Positions 51,587 to 62,791 of a stretch of DNA of 64,000 nt are shown piece after piece. The notes under the pieces were generated by a model. It made no database searches. It saw nothing but the letters and a program-made list of their open reading frames with translations, and was not told where the DNA came from. The position numbers were made by a program, and so were the translations under genes. This DNA comes from Bacillus sp. JCM 19058 (GTDB taxonomy: Bacteria; Bacillota; Bacilli; Bacillales_H; Bacillaceae_D). How positions within the stretch are numbered: the stretch's first letter is position 1; each line of letters opens with the position of its first letter. The DNA is taken from assembly GCA_001310555.1 (NCBI GenBank), contig BAXO01000007.1:25530-89529 (forward strand), written 5' to 3'.

Positions 51587-51818
51587 CTATTCGTCATCCT
51601 GCTGCGCTTTTACTTCATCTTCGATTTCTTCACGCATTCCTTCTATACTTTGGTTCCGTCGCTCGTTTTTTTTCCTCGATTTCCTGTCTTTCCTCTTCGC
51701 TCAGCTCTTCAGAGTGCGCTTTAAGATAGTCTTTTGCCTCATTCATATTTTCGAGCGTATGATCAATGTTATTTGCGATTCTTTCCGGATTGTTTGATCT
51801 GTCATCTCGTTTTGCCAT
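51587..51818 (-). CDS. tlp: Small acid-soluble spore protein Tlp, frameshifted
   Basis: The product MAKRDDRSNNPERIANNIDH continues to ENMNEAKDYLKAHSEELSEE. After an A-run shift at about 51668 it reads NERRNQSIEGMREEIEDEVK to a DDE end at 51587. This is the Tlp family, a minor SASP made in the forespore. It is charged, helical and about 76 residues. The ATG has GGAGGAATGAACG upstream, and a sigma-G-type promoter lies at 51847-51876, matching forespore expression. Confidence 0.88.
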
Positions 51819-51846
51819 CGTTCATTCCTCCTTTTCACTTGCGGCT

Positions 51847-51876
51847 TAGTATGCCACTGAAGCTGAAAAGGTATTC
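51847..51876 (-). promoter_or_regulatory. Sigma-G-type promoter of tlp
   Basis: Read on the minus strand, GAATA is followed by exactly 18 bases and then CATACTA, which fits the forespore sigma-G consensus (-35 GNATR, N18, -10 CATNNTA). It starts about 29 bp before the tlp ATG. Confidence 0.75.
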
Positions 51877-51906
51877 TCAAAAAGTTACTTGACCTGAGAA
51901 GATTCA

Positions 51907-52541
51907 TTAGTCAAACCATTTATTTCTGATCGCATACAATGCTGCTTGTGTCCGGTCCTGCACTTCCATTTTCCCTAAAATGTTTGTAATATGCGTTTTT
52001 ACGGTTTTTTTCTGTAATATGTAACTCAGCTGCAATCTCTTTGTTGCTCTGTCCAAAGGTAATATGCTGCAATATGATTCTCTCTCTTGGCGTGAGTACC
52101 GATATACTTTTCCCGGTCTCCGAGGTTACATGGGTCATCAGCTGGTTTGTCACTTGGGGATGAAGGGTCCTCTTGCCTTCCGTGGCCGCGGCGATGGTCT
52201 CTACTAGAATATCAGGCTCAACGTCCTTTAATTGATAGCCAATCGCTCCAGCTTTAATTGCCGGTAGCACGGAATCCTGATCAGAGAAGCTCGTAAGGAT
52301 GATTACTTTAACACCAGGATATTCCTCTGTAATTTTTTTTGGTCGCTTCAATACCGTTCATCTTCGGCATAATTAAATCCATGAGGACAATATCCGGTTG
52401 CAATTGCTGCACCTTTTGCAAAGCTTCCTCTCCGTTCTGAGCTTCGCCGACCATTTCGATCGTAGGCTGTGTTTGTAAAAAGAAACGCAGGCCCTTTAAG
52501 ACGACCAAATGGTCATCAACGAGCAGTACTTTGATTTTCAT
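51907..52541 (-). CDS. NarL/LuxR-type response regulator (YhcZ-like), frameshifted
   Basis: The receiver has [19 protein letters not shown], the phospho-acceptor Asp in [19 protein letters not shown] and GYQLKDVEP. The DNA-binding part has [20 protein letters not shown]. After a T-run shift near 52003 it reads [20 protein letters not shown] to NKWFD at 51907. An additional shift in the T8 run at about 52333 splits the receiver. Length is about 211 residues. It lies three bases after the kinase stop and is its cognate regulator. Confidence 0.88.
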
Positions 52542-52544
52542 TCT

Positions 52545-54223
52545 TCAGACCCCCTCTCCCTTGTCTGTTGTTGGTACGAGCACTGATATGGTCGTTCCAT
52601 TTCCTTTTTTACTAGATATGTTGACTGTCCCATTAATCTTAGCCGCCCTTTCTTTCATACTCGTAATACCAAGGGAACCGTTCTGTTCCTCTGCCCACCA
52701 CAGCCTTGGTCAGATACAACCAGCTTCACCTGATCGCTGGCGGCCTCCAGACTAAGCTCTGCTTGCTTTGTATGGGCATGCTTGCTCACATTATTTAAAG
52801 CCTCCTGACCGATACGCCAAAGCACTTCTTCTACTTGTTCCGGAAGCTGCACGATTTTATTCGATTGACTAATCAATTGTACCCCAATTTTCTTTGCGTA
52901 ATCCTCAAGTGAAGCGTGTAAGCCTTTATCGAGACCGTACGGACGAAGCTGCCAAATGAGGCTCCGCATTTCAGTTAATGCTTCTTGTGACAACTGTTGA
53001 ATATCGCTAATCGCTTCGGCAACAATGTCATTCCCTTCGTTTGCAAACATCTCTTTAAGACCTCGGGCGGTTAAGGAAAGGGCAAATAATTTTTGGTTCA
53101 CAGAATCATGCAAATCACGAGCGATTCGATTTCGTTCCTCAGCAAGAAGTAATGATTGACTTTCTTCATACAGCCGGACGTGAGCCAATGCCAATGAGAT
53201 ATGATTCGCTAATAATTCCAGCAGCTCGACTTCAAGTCCACTAAATGCCTCAGTGCCTCTGCTAATCAATAGCACCCCAAAAGAATCGCTTTCCAGTACA
53301 TGCGCTTTTAAGGGCAACGCAATCGAGAATAGGTGCTCACTTTGCTTAAGTGATGAATAGTTAAACGGCCGTTCATGACTTTGATACACATGCTGCTGTT
53401 GATAAGCCAAGCTAATAATGTCTTCCGCACACTCCTTATCCTGCAAGAGAGGTACTTCATTCAGCAAACTTGGCTCATCCTGAGAAACAATCGTCTTTAG
53501 CGTTAACTGCTTGTTTTGCTGAATAATCATAGCTACCGTTTGTGAAAAGTCGAAATATTTTCTGATTTGTTCAGCGATAGTGAGGAGCAATTGATTTAAA
53601 TCATTAATATTCCATATCCGACGGTTTACTTGCTCTGTGCTCGCAAAATAGTCGATGATGTAGCGAGCAACTTTGTCTTCTGCCTGCTTCTTTTTTTGTT
53701 CATACAGTCTAGTTCGTTCCACCGCTGTGCCAATCTGGTAAGCAACTGACTCAAGCAAAATGAGTTCGTCATCATCGAAGTGTTTCCTTCCAAGTGAGGC
53801 GAGATTTAACAAACCAAACCTCTCACAGCGAACTGTTAACGGAATCGTAGCATGATGAGTGAGGCCCCTCGTATCCCCTTGCGAAGTTAACACGGCCTCA
53901 TCCAAACGGGCGCATTTAATCCTATTCACCGCATTGTTCAAATTACCTTCCCAGTATAACGACAAGCATGAGCATTCTTCACATAGCATTGGTCTCATCC
54001 CTTCCCTCGCAAGTGCAGGAGGAAGATTATGATGCGCGACCAACTCATAAGAGGACTCTTTGGTCGTTAAAAAAATCCAACCAGTCTCTAATCCCATAAG
54101 CTCTAATAATTTTTCCAATGCTTTTTGAAGCATTTCTTCCATGTCTACGCTTTGATTTAACGTTTCGGCAATTTCTTTTTGTATCAATAATTCCTTATGA
54201 TGCTTCGTCTTAAAATCAGACAT
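52545..54223 (-). CDS. GAF-domain histidine kinase (YhcY-like), frameshifted near the end
   Basis: This is a soluble kinase of about 560 residues with two GAF-like sensor regions. The first (about 20-175) contains MLCEECSCLSLYWEGN. The second (about 200-345) contains LFSIALPLKAHVLESDSFGV. The phospho-acceptor helix is ERNRIARDLHDSVNQKLFAL and the ATPase part has IGQEALNNVSKHAHTKQAEL, VVSDQGCG. A shift near 52690 leads to the real end, LGITSMKERAAKINGTVNIS. Two GAF regions before an HPK7 core recall B. subtilis YhcY. The Cys cluster in GAF1 could bind metal or an Fe-S/haem cofactor, which is a guess. Confidence 0.85.
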
Positions 54224-54619
54224 CTATCCACCACCATTCGCATTATTATCCAGACTTTGAATGAAAGGATGAGCCCTACCGTTTTAAGAATAGCACACGT
54301 AAGAGAGGGCCATTTGATCGAGAGTACACTCTTTTGATTGATCAGTGTTTCGTACTTACAAACAAGTTTCACTAACCTTTTGTGCAATAGATTTTGGGAA
54401 TAAAGGGAAAATGGTTTTCTTTCAATATAAGGGATTTTTTTTATTTATTCAAATCCTCCCTCTATTTACGGATCAATTTATTATGAGCAAACGCCCTACA
54501 CTTACGCCCTTCCTTTATACGATTTTAACTTGAACGTAGCTAATAAATTATTTCTAGACTTCATTCATTGGGTAAATAAATATCCGACTGAACAGTCTTA
54601 GACCGTAGATCAAAAAAGG
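54224..54619. other. Gene-free, AT-rich interval
   Basis: Nothing recognisable is seen apart from the probable promoter of the histidine kinase gene on the minus strand. Confidence 0.4.
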
Positions 54620-54892
54620 ATGAACATGATATCTAAAAAAAAGAAATATTCGAGGTTTTTTTGGGGGGCTTTTATGATTATGCTATCGCAAGGGTACTCA
54701 AAAAATCTGCTAGTATTAGGGAGGATCGGAGGATATGGTATGTGCTTTTGCGTATTGTCATCGGTAAGATTGCAGGCTGTTTCCGATCCAGCAACTCGGT
54801 GGAAGTATCAGCTAAAACTTTTAAAAAAACAGCAACCCGATAGAGTCATTATTCTTGGTGGAGAAGGCTCGATGATCAAGTATAGTTGCTAG
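54620..54892 (+). CDS. Possible broken gene, unrecognised
   Basis: One frame from 54620 reads MNMISKKKKYSRFFWGAFMI and ends DRVIILGGEGSMIKYSC. A neighbouring frame in the same stretch reads FYDYAIARVLKKSASIREDR. Each frame looks protein-like only in part, as in the frameshifted genes elsewhere, and the G6 run at 54663 is a likely break point. The next about 180 bp are non-coding. I cannot name a family; it may be a remnant. Confidence 0.25.
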   Translation: MNMISKKKKYSRFFWGAFMIMLSQGYSKNLLVLGRIGGYGMCFCVLSSVRLQAVSDPATRWKYQLKLLKKQQPDRVIILGGEGSMIKYSC

Positions 54893-55077
54893 TTCTCCCC
54901 CGATTCGTTGCTCAGCAGCGCATTTCTTTTTTATCCGAGCAGCCATTGTCTCTTCATGAACGAGGATGGTGTTAACATTATATAAATGTTGCTTAGTATC
55001 TTATCTTTTTTTATGGTATCTAGCCATAGTAACATATCGATATGCTTTGCTTTATTTTAATGAGGAGGAAAACTCTT

Positions 55078-55898
55078 GTGAAAAAAAAGTAAAAGTGTTT
55101 TTATCATTGGCTTGGATGGTGCAGGCAACTTCGTTAAAGATACACCTACCCTAACATCCATAACCTTTTGGAAAATGGAAGCTTAACCTACTCAGCTCGG
55201 GCATCCTATCCGTCAATTAGTGGAGAATGCTGGGGTTCGATTTTTCATGGCGTTGCCCCCGAAAAACACAAATTAACTAACAGCGTAGTTGAAAATCAGC
55301 CGTACCCTGAAGATGCACTGTACCCTTCATTTTTAAGATTGTCAGGCATGCATGGCCAAAATGTAAATTAGCAGCGTTTAGTGCGTGGGAGCCGATTAAT
55401 AAAGGGATTATAGAACGTTCAGCTAACTGTTATACGTTCACGGCACCAGATCAGGAATTAGCTGAGGCAGCTGCGGCTTATATTACTAATAATCCTGATA
55501 TAAAGGTGATGTTTGTCCAGCTTGATCAGCCAGACGCTGCCGGGCACAAGCACGGATATCACTCAAAGTCATATTTGGCTGCCATTTCAGAGTCAGATCG
55601 ACACACTGGAATAATCATTGAAGCAATCAAGAGGGCCGGAAAATTGGATGACAGCTTAATCGTGATCACGTCTGATCACGGTGGTGGAGGTAGCCACGGA
55701 CGATTCACGCACGGAAGTGATCACCCAAATGATATGACGGTGTTTTGGGGGTGTCATGGGCCAGGCATCATGAAAGGGACCGGACTCCCAATCGGAATGA
55801 AAAACATGGATACGGCTGCAATTGTGTTACACGCCCTTGGCCTGTCCGTACCTGAAAATATGGATGCAAAAGTACCGAATATGCTTTTTCAGAAGTGA
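55078..55898 (+). CDS. Type I phosphodiesterase/alkaline phosphatase-superfamily protein, frameshifted
   Basis: The superfamily metal site is visible: FIIGLDGAGNF (first Asp), ARASYPSISGECWGSIFHG (nucleophile Thr/Ser region), QLDQPDAAGHKHGYHS, and VITSDHGGGGSHGRFTHGSD with the late Asp-His pair and further His. These ligate two metal ions that cleave phosphodiesters or phosphonates. A8 after the GTG start must be A7 to keep frame, and further shifts lie near 55145 and 55365. The GTG follows GAGGAGG. Length is about 273 residues. There is no signal peptide, so it is cytoplasmic. The substrate is unknown. Confidence 0.8.
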
Positions 55899-56173
55899 AC
55901 GATAGTAGTAAGCTATCAATCGATGCGATAAATGAGTATTATTTCCATATACAACTATATAAAAAAACGCCATACTCGGTAAAGCAAACGTACGAGTCAG
56001 AGCGTCTCCTCCACTGATCGTTGTTGAGTCGCTCTGTGCTTACTAAGCCATGCCCTCCCGCAGGTTTCGACTTCACTCTATGTAAGGAAATGGTTTTTCT
56101 GCTCATTGTCGAGTGCGCTGATAGGATGACTTTTGCAGCCGTCCATCATTTTGAGGAACAGGAGAGGACGAAT

Positions 56174-57018
56174 TTGATCACTTTAGCCGTTTCACTCGTT
56201 CTAATATCAGGCTTGATCCATTCTGTTTGGAATTTGTTTGCAAAGCAAAGTATAAACAAAACGGTTTTCTTATGGTCGATTCAATTTATTGCTCTTATCG
56301 TCTATTTGCCGATATTTATCATTGAAATACAAGGGGTTCAGCTCGATCTTCGAGGTTATTTGTTTTTGGCAGGTTCATCACTATTTCACGCCTATATTTT
56401 CATCTGTTGGCAAAAGGATATTCCATCGGAGATTTATCACAAGTGTACCCAATGATGCGTGGGACCTGTGCAGTTTTAGTCCCGCTTATTAGCGTTTTCT
56501 TGCTCGGAGAATCGTTGTCTGTACTAGGATGGGTCGGTTTAATTATGATCAATGTAGCCATTTTTTCACTCTTTGAGTGGAAGGAACCCTTCAATAGGCA
56601 AAAGCTGCAATCCTCTCTTGTGGCAATAGCAATCGGGTTGTGTATTACAGGGTATATTATCATGGACAAAGTAGTGCTAGAATACATATCACCACTTGCG
56701 CTTACGGAGATTCACAACCTCGTGTACGTGCTTGCCCTTTTACCGGGAACATTTCGCTCCAATCAATTGAAGCAGGAATGGCGGATAAATTGGAAAACAA
56801 TTTTAGTAGGAGCGATACTTGTTCCGGGCAGTTACCTACTGTTCCTCTTTGCGATGTCGCTCGCTCAGGTTGCTCAGCTGTCTCCTATTCGCGAGATTGG
56901 AATCGTGTTCGGTACATTATTCGGTATTTTTATTTTAAAAGAGCAACAGGGGCTCCGACGTATCGCGATTTCAACGGTCATCCTTTTAGGGATTTTTGTC
57001 CTCAGCTTGTGGGGGTAG
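56174..57018 (+). CDS. DMT superfamily (EamA) transporter, frameshifted
   Basis: The protein has about ten hydrophobic helices in two EamA-like halves. The first starts ITLAVSLVLISGLIHSVWNL FAK; the second includes GWVGLIMINVAIFSLFEWKE, ISPLALTEIHNLVYVLALLP and IREIGIVFGTLFGIFILKE. The last matches the conserved late helix of the family. A shift near 56430 joins the halves. The TTG at 56174 is preferred because AGGAGAGG lies seven to ten bases upstream. Length is about 281 residues. It exports or imports an unknown metabolite. It converges on the SDR-like gene. Confidence 0.8.
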
Positions 57019-57063
57019 TCACTAACAAACAGCTATTTCCCATCTTCCTCCTCCTGCAAGCAT

Positions 57064-57609
57064 TTACGGCCTTTTTTCCCAAGGCTCCAAAGTGCCAATC
57101 ACAGCCTTATTGGCATCGGCCTTTATCGCTTCTATGACACCGTTTGAAATTTCATTATGCGTCAGCCATCGCGAAATGCCGCCCTCAAGCTTGAAGCCGA
57201 GTTGAACTTCACGATATAAACAATTGTCGGGGGTAACGGCTTTCCTTTCGATCGATGGCAAGTGATGGCTGCTTCCTTTAATATGAATGAAGCGCCATGG
57301 CTCCGACTGATTGTTACATATTTCAGTAAAGATCGTTGGTATTGCATCAGGCGCAGTGCTGTGAATCCATGCGATAACGATGTCTATCGCCCCAAACTTC
57401 CGAATAGACTCGCATACGTGCATGCGTAAAGCCTCAGTATTCTGATAATCCAAGACTACCGCACGACAGTCTGATTTTTCATTGCTTTGACTCAATCGAG
57501 CCATCTTCGTGCTCTCTCCCAAAGAGTGTTGTATGTTGGGCGTTCTCAATAAGCATTTTGACATCCCTGCAAGCATCCCAGTTCCACCAAATATCAGTGC
57601 ATTCTTCAT
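57064..57609 (-). CDS. Small SDR-like Rossmann-fold protein
   Basis: This is an intact protein of about 181 residues from the ATG at 57609, which has GGGAGGG six bases upstream. The nucleotide-binding motif is MKNALIFGGTGMLAGMSKCL, followed by VVLDYQNTEALRMHV and IDIVIAWIHSTAPDAIPTIF. The Tyr-x-x-x-Lys pair of classical short-chain dehydrogenases is not present in the usual place, so it may be a non-catalytic or atypical member. The end has a WLTHNEISNGVIEAI segment. Confidence 0.75.
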   Translation of the reverse strand: MKNALIFGGTGMLAGMSKCLLRTPNIQHSLGESTKMARLSQSNEKSDCRAVVLDYQNTEALRMHVCESIRKFGAIDIVIAWIHSTAPDAIPTIFTEICNNQSEPWRFIHIKGSSHHLPSIERKAVTPDNCLYREVQLGFKLEGGISRWLTHNEISNGVIEAIKADANKAVIGTLEPWEKRP

Positions 57610-57928
57610 TCGTTTCCCTCCCAACCGGATGGCCTCCTTGTTATTCGCATTTTCAAATAAATGGACGACTCCTCTTCATATTCTGAATGGGGAGACAGTA
57701 AAGGCCACCATACGGCTAGCTCGTTGTATAGCTTCATCTTTAACTTCCCTTTTCCTCGAATCACGATAAATTGAGGAACTTTATGTTCTATTTCTGGAAA
57801 AGCCGTCCGATTCCTCTTTTTTTACAGCAATCGATTTGGGTCCCTTTCCGAACTAGAATACTTTTATCTAAGCAAACCCTTCGATCGAAAAAAACGCGGA
57901 CTACCTATAGGCAGTCCGCATGAACGAT
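57610..57928. other. Gene-free interval ending in the bpr terminator
   Basis: No gene is seen. The right end holds a strong terminator (57887-57919) for bpr. Confidence 0.5.
57887..57919 (-). terminator. Intrinsic terminator after bpr
   Basis: The arms gcggact (57896-57902) and agtccgc (57913-57919) extend inward through cc/gg to a 4-base loop region; on the minus strand the stem is followed by a run of Ts. Confidence 0.9.
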
Positions 57929-60900
57929 TTATTCCTCAATATTAATATTTAGTTTTCCTTCAGCTACTTCACGCGTTTCATTACCGTAATCGTCTTTGGC
58001 AATAACCTCAATTTCCGCACCTTCTGCTTCAACATTTGAGGTTGCCGTCCAGTAGCCAACATAATTCCCTTCACTTGTCTCTCTCATCGGAAGCTCATTT
58101 GCATTAGCAACCGTATTAGTTAACGGCATTCGAATAATAAAGGTGGCATCGAGTCCAGGTTCACTTGTGAACTCGATTTTCACTGATTCACCAGCGTTTA
58201 AGCTAAGATCCTCCTCTGGTTGCAAGTTTTCAATCACCGGTGCCGTGTATTTGACATCGATTGTCATAGACTCCTCGGTTTCATTTCCAGCAAGGTCTTT
58301 GGCGATAACGTTAATCTCGTTTAGACCGTTGTCAAGAATGATTCTCTTTGAGAAACTGCCATCTTCATTAACATCAGCCTCTTCACCGTTCACTGTAACA
58401 GTATCCAGGTTTGAGTCATGCACTGAGCCTGTGACGGTAATTGTTTCAGTATTGACTTTGTCTCCGTCACTAGGCGATTCGATCGTCAATTCTGGCTGTT
58501 CAGTATCAAGGATAACCGTGATCGGATCCGACGGATCACTGTCGCCGCTTTCTACAGAAGCAACGGCCGTAATCTCATTCTCGCCTTCACCTAATTCAAT
58601 GTCAGCAGAGAAATGGCCATTTTCGTCTGTTTCAGTCGTTGCAGTCTCCTCGCCTTGGTTATAAAGAGTAATGTCTACATTTGCCGAAGACGTTCCTTCA
58701 ACAGTAAGGGTCGATTCATTTGTGTAGGTTACATCTTCTGGTGATGTAATAACTGGTGCTTTCAATTGATAGTCAACAAGGGCGCGAATCATGTAATTTC
58801 CTGAAAAAAACAGGAGTTGAAGACCAACTTCCACCGAAATACTCCCAACTTCTTTCTGCATCCGGGCTCGTCATATCAATCCCGATGGCTGGAGAAAAGT
58901 CTCCTGCCTTTGATTGAAGGAATAATACATAAAAATCATCATCGACGATAATTCCTTCATCGAACAGGTCAACCTGTGTCCAAGTTCCATCCCGATTCGC
59001 TGTTGCATCAATTGGACCAGCCAGCTTCTCTCCTGGTGCTCCGTCTGTTCCGCTTGCATCATAGACTTCTACCTGGAACTCTGTCCCACCAGGATTTGGA
59101 AACTCCTCGTCCCAGAAGCGGAACAACGCCCCTGTCACCATCGCTTGCTCTTCACCCTCATCTAATGACATACGGACAGCCCAGCCGTTTCCTGGTTCTA
59201 TGAAAACAATGGCATCATCTGGTTCACCATCGTCATAGCCTATTTCGCCAGGATAACCGACAAACGGTTCCAATTCGAAGTTCAATCAACGTCACCGTCG
59301 ATAACGACTTCCGCCTCTTGGCTGAAGTAACCGTAGGCGCTGACGCGAAGTGTATACGTGCCCTCATAGGCCGTTAATGAAAAGTGTCCCTCCTCATCCG
59401 ATTTGACCGGAGTAACATTTGCATCCTCGACCAGAAAGACGGTTGCATCTGAGATTGCCTCACCAGTCACTTCATTTTTGATTATTCCAGATACGTCACC
59501 TTGAGGTAATTCTTCAAGTACAAAGTTAGCTGTTGCCACCTCGTCAACTGCAACCTCGATCGTTTGCTCTTCAGATGAATAGCCATAGGCTTCTGCACGC
59601 ACTGTATATTCTCCAGCTGGGTGCGGCATCTGATAGCTTCCGTCCGTAGGGTTCGATACGACAGAACGTCCACTTTCTAAAACACTAACAGTTGCCTGAA
59701 GCGGTAAGGACGCTGGATCGATAACTGCTTCTGCTTTATCGAGTCGTGCTGGAGACTTCGTCTCACCATTTTCAGGAGCTATCGAGCTCGGATCAACTTT
59801 CTCTTTTTGCTTGGCTCTCTCTCGTTTTTGATCGGTTTCCTTTGCCCTGCTTGCGCTTTCTTCGGCCGAAGGCATAACCCCTAATTGACTGGAGGAAGAG
59901 CCTATGGACTGATCGCTTAGCTCAACCCGATCAAGATACCAGCCATCTGTAAAGACCATAAAATCGCTCGTCAGATTAAAGCCAATATAAATATTCTGCC
60001 TGCGTACTCCGATAAATCGACTTCTGTTGTGATCCAATCATCTGAAATACCAGTAAACTGCTCAAGTGGTTGCCAATCATTGAGATCAGTCGATACAAAG
60101 ACAGAGCCGAAATCAAAGTCTTCTTCAATATCATACCAGTGTGTGAACTGTAAATACGCGTCTGTGTCATCTAATTCTACTGGAGGCATCACAAGAGTCA
60201 TGTTTGCATTGTCTTGATACGGCTCAGACAACCCAGTCGCATAGACATTCTCACCGGAAGCAGCTTCACCCGGACCCGACTGAGGCTTGCCCCATTCCCA
60301 GTTATCGTTAGCTCCGAACGAGTACCAGCCTTCCGGTACGGTTTCAAAATCCTCCTCGTAACCGACGCCAATTCCGTCAAGGAGTTCAACTGGATAGACT
60401 TCACTTTCGGTTACATTTTCACCGAAGTCTGTAATGCTCCAGCTATACTCTAATGCCCCGGAAACATCCTCGGCCGGAATGGTCGCAAGATACGTTCCGC
60501 TTAGATGATTTCCATCCACGCGATTGGCCTCAATGGTTTTGGTTTCATCACCAGAGCTATAGTTTAGTTCAACAGACGTAACACTAATGTTGTCGCTTGC
60601 AACGATTGAAATCGGTAGTTCGAATCCACGATATCCCGATTCGACAGGAGTGTGCTCAAATGTAGGGGGTTCCGTGTCCTCCCCTTCTTCCGTCACAACA
60701 CCGCTAATCTGGCCGATTCCATCAGTCACAGAAGATACAGCATCCAGCGCATTGACGAGACCATAACCAAATCCGTTATTCGGAGATTCCAAATATTGAT
60801 CATTCGTTAATGGAATCGCTGTTTCCGTAAGAATGTCCTCAACCTCTTCGACAGTCAATGAATAGTTTGCTTGCAGCAACAATGCAGCGACTGCAGCAAC

Positions 60901-62246
60901 GTGCGGGCCTGCCATCGACGTACCGTTCCAGCCTCCTTCATAGCCACCGCCAGGCACGGAGGAACGAATATTCACACCCGGTGCACTAATGTCCGGTTTA
61001 ATTTCGTCGTAAGGAGAAGGACCTAGCAATGAAAAGTTAGCGAGATCATCGTTTATATCCGTTGCACCAGTCGCGAAGGATTCAGGATAATTAGCTGGAT
61101 TGGCAATCGAACCCGGACCTCCCGGATTGGCAGGCGATGTATTCCCAGCGGAGAATTCCGGAAATATTCCAGCCGCTCTCCAGTTTTGGACCATCGGGCG
61201 ATACCACTCATCAAGTCCTGGCCCTCCTCCCCATGAATTGTTAACGATATCTGGAGCCATGTCCGGATTCGGATTTCCTTCAGCGTCCGTAGGGGCGAGA
61301 ATCCATTCCCCGGCTGCGAGTAAATCAGCATCGGTTCCGCCAAAAGGGCTGAATGCTTTAACAGCAATCCACTTTGCCCCAGGAGCAACTCCGATTTTGT
61401 TCGACCCATCCGGCTCAACTCCAACCATCGTTCCCGTGACATGGGTCCCGTGACCAATATCATCCGAAGGTTCATCTAATTGGTAGTCGCATCAAACCAA
61501 TTGTACTCGTGATCAGGAGCATCGGGGTTCTCCGGGTCGTATCCCCGATATTGCTGAATTAAAGAAGGGTGATCCCACTCGACACCCGTATCGATAGAGG
61601 CAACAACGATCCCACTACCGTCATAGCCCATATCCCATGCGGCAGGTGCATCGACACGATCGATGTTCCACTCAATTTCTCCCTCTTCGTTCGTATCAGC
61701 TGGCGTTTTAGCTTTGTCAGTCGGATTAAGCTGACGAACTTCATTAGGAAGGACTTTTTCCACTTCCGGACGCGAAGCTAATTTTTCCATTACTTCTTTC
61801 GTACCTGTTACAGCCATACCGTTGACGATAAAGTATGAACGAAAATCCTTTACTTGGTCAGCCTCCTTGGCTTGTTCTAGTAGTTTAGTAATTTCACGTT
61901 GAGTAGATTCACTTGTTGCACGCAGGTTTGAAACAATAGATGAGCGAGTCATTTGTTTCATTTTAGCGGCAGTCACATTTTGAGATTGAGCTAGCTGGAT
62001 CGTATTCGAAGCGACCTCTTCTGCATCCACCTGCTCTTTAAACTTTAATAGAAAAGTGACGAACTCTTCTTCTTCAAATTCGCTTAACAATCGCTCACTA
62101 ATCTTCTCTTCACTAGATTGAGATTCTAGGGCAGAAGTCGTATACTTGGCCGAATTTGCTAACGCATGAGTCGGTACTAGCATCGAGATTACGAGTACGA
62201 ATGAGAAAACAATTGAAAAAAATCGTTGTCGATTTCGTCTTTTCAT
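57929..62246 (-). CDS. bpr: Bacillopeptidase F (subtilisin-family S8 serine protease), four frameshifts
   Basis: The product is a secreted protease of about 1439 residues, the length of B. subtilis Bpr (about 1433). A signal peptide (IVFSFVLVISMLVPTHALA) precedes an I9-type propeptide. The catalytic triad is Asp in VVASIDTGVEWDHPSL, His in GHGTHVTG (spanning the break at about 61480), and Ser in GTSMAGPHVAAVAALL. Downstream are a MAM/lectin-like domain (NWEWGKPQSGPGEAASGENV), carboxypeptidase-regulatory repeats (AEAYGYSSEEQTIEVA; GEAISDATVFLVED), a GNGWAVRMSL domain and two Ig-like repeats. Other breaks lie near 60000, 59283 and 58806. All parts follow Bpr in order. It degrades external protein; C-terminal processing is known for Bpr. 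Confidence 0.93.
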
Positions 62247-62791
62247 GAACCTTTCCCCTCACTCAACATTTTTTTGTCGATCTTTTTAGCGCTTTTCCAA
62301 TGAAACGAAAAAACGTTCGAACATTGTCCCCCCTTTACAAAATTAGTAAATTTGCAATTTGTAATTTCTGGATGTTAGCCTAAGCATAGCAGAAAAGTGT
62401 TAGAATTCCACATATTTTTACAAAATTGAGATAATAGTAAGTGGTAAAATGGATGATAAATGGACTTATTTACCAACAATATCCATATAACTCTTCTCAT
62501 CATAGGACATTTAACCTAATTATTGGAAACAAAAAAATAAGGAAAGTACATCATATGTATTTCTCTGCATGAAAAATTGCCTCTACTTTTACATTTAAAT
62601 ACGATTATTTCTATTAAATTCGAGACTTTTCTATTAAATTCATTCTACCTTCACTCATGGAAGCATACTATTTTCATACGAATGATAAGTACAACGAGGA
62701 GAGAGTCATTAGACACTCTCCTCTCATCCGAAAGCACACGTTGCAGCGCTTTCTTTGCTGTATGACTTTTCAGTTAAGCGACCGTTCAAAG
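62247..62791. other. AT-rich intergenic region
   Basis: No gene is found. It should hold the bpr promoter near 62300-62420. A stem gaggagag/ctctcctc (62696-62723) lies about 70 bp after the cfr-like stop and may mark its 3' end; T tracts are weak. Confidence 0.45.

Noticed and set aside
51502..51797. Plus-strand frames over the tlp gene
   Set aside because: They are low-complexity Ser/Phe/Leu mirrors of an acidic helical protein; tlp and its sigma-G promoter explain the region.
58143..58664. A long plus-strand frame inside bpr
   Set aside because: It is the mirror of Ig-like repeat coding sequence, is Ser/Val-rich without motif, and bpr homology covers the whole region.
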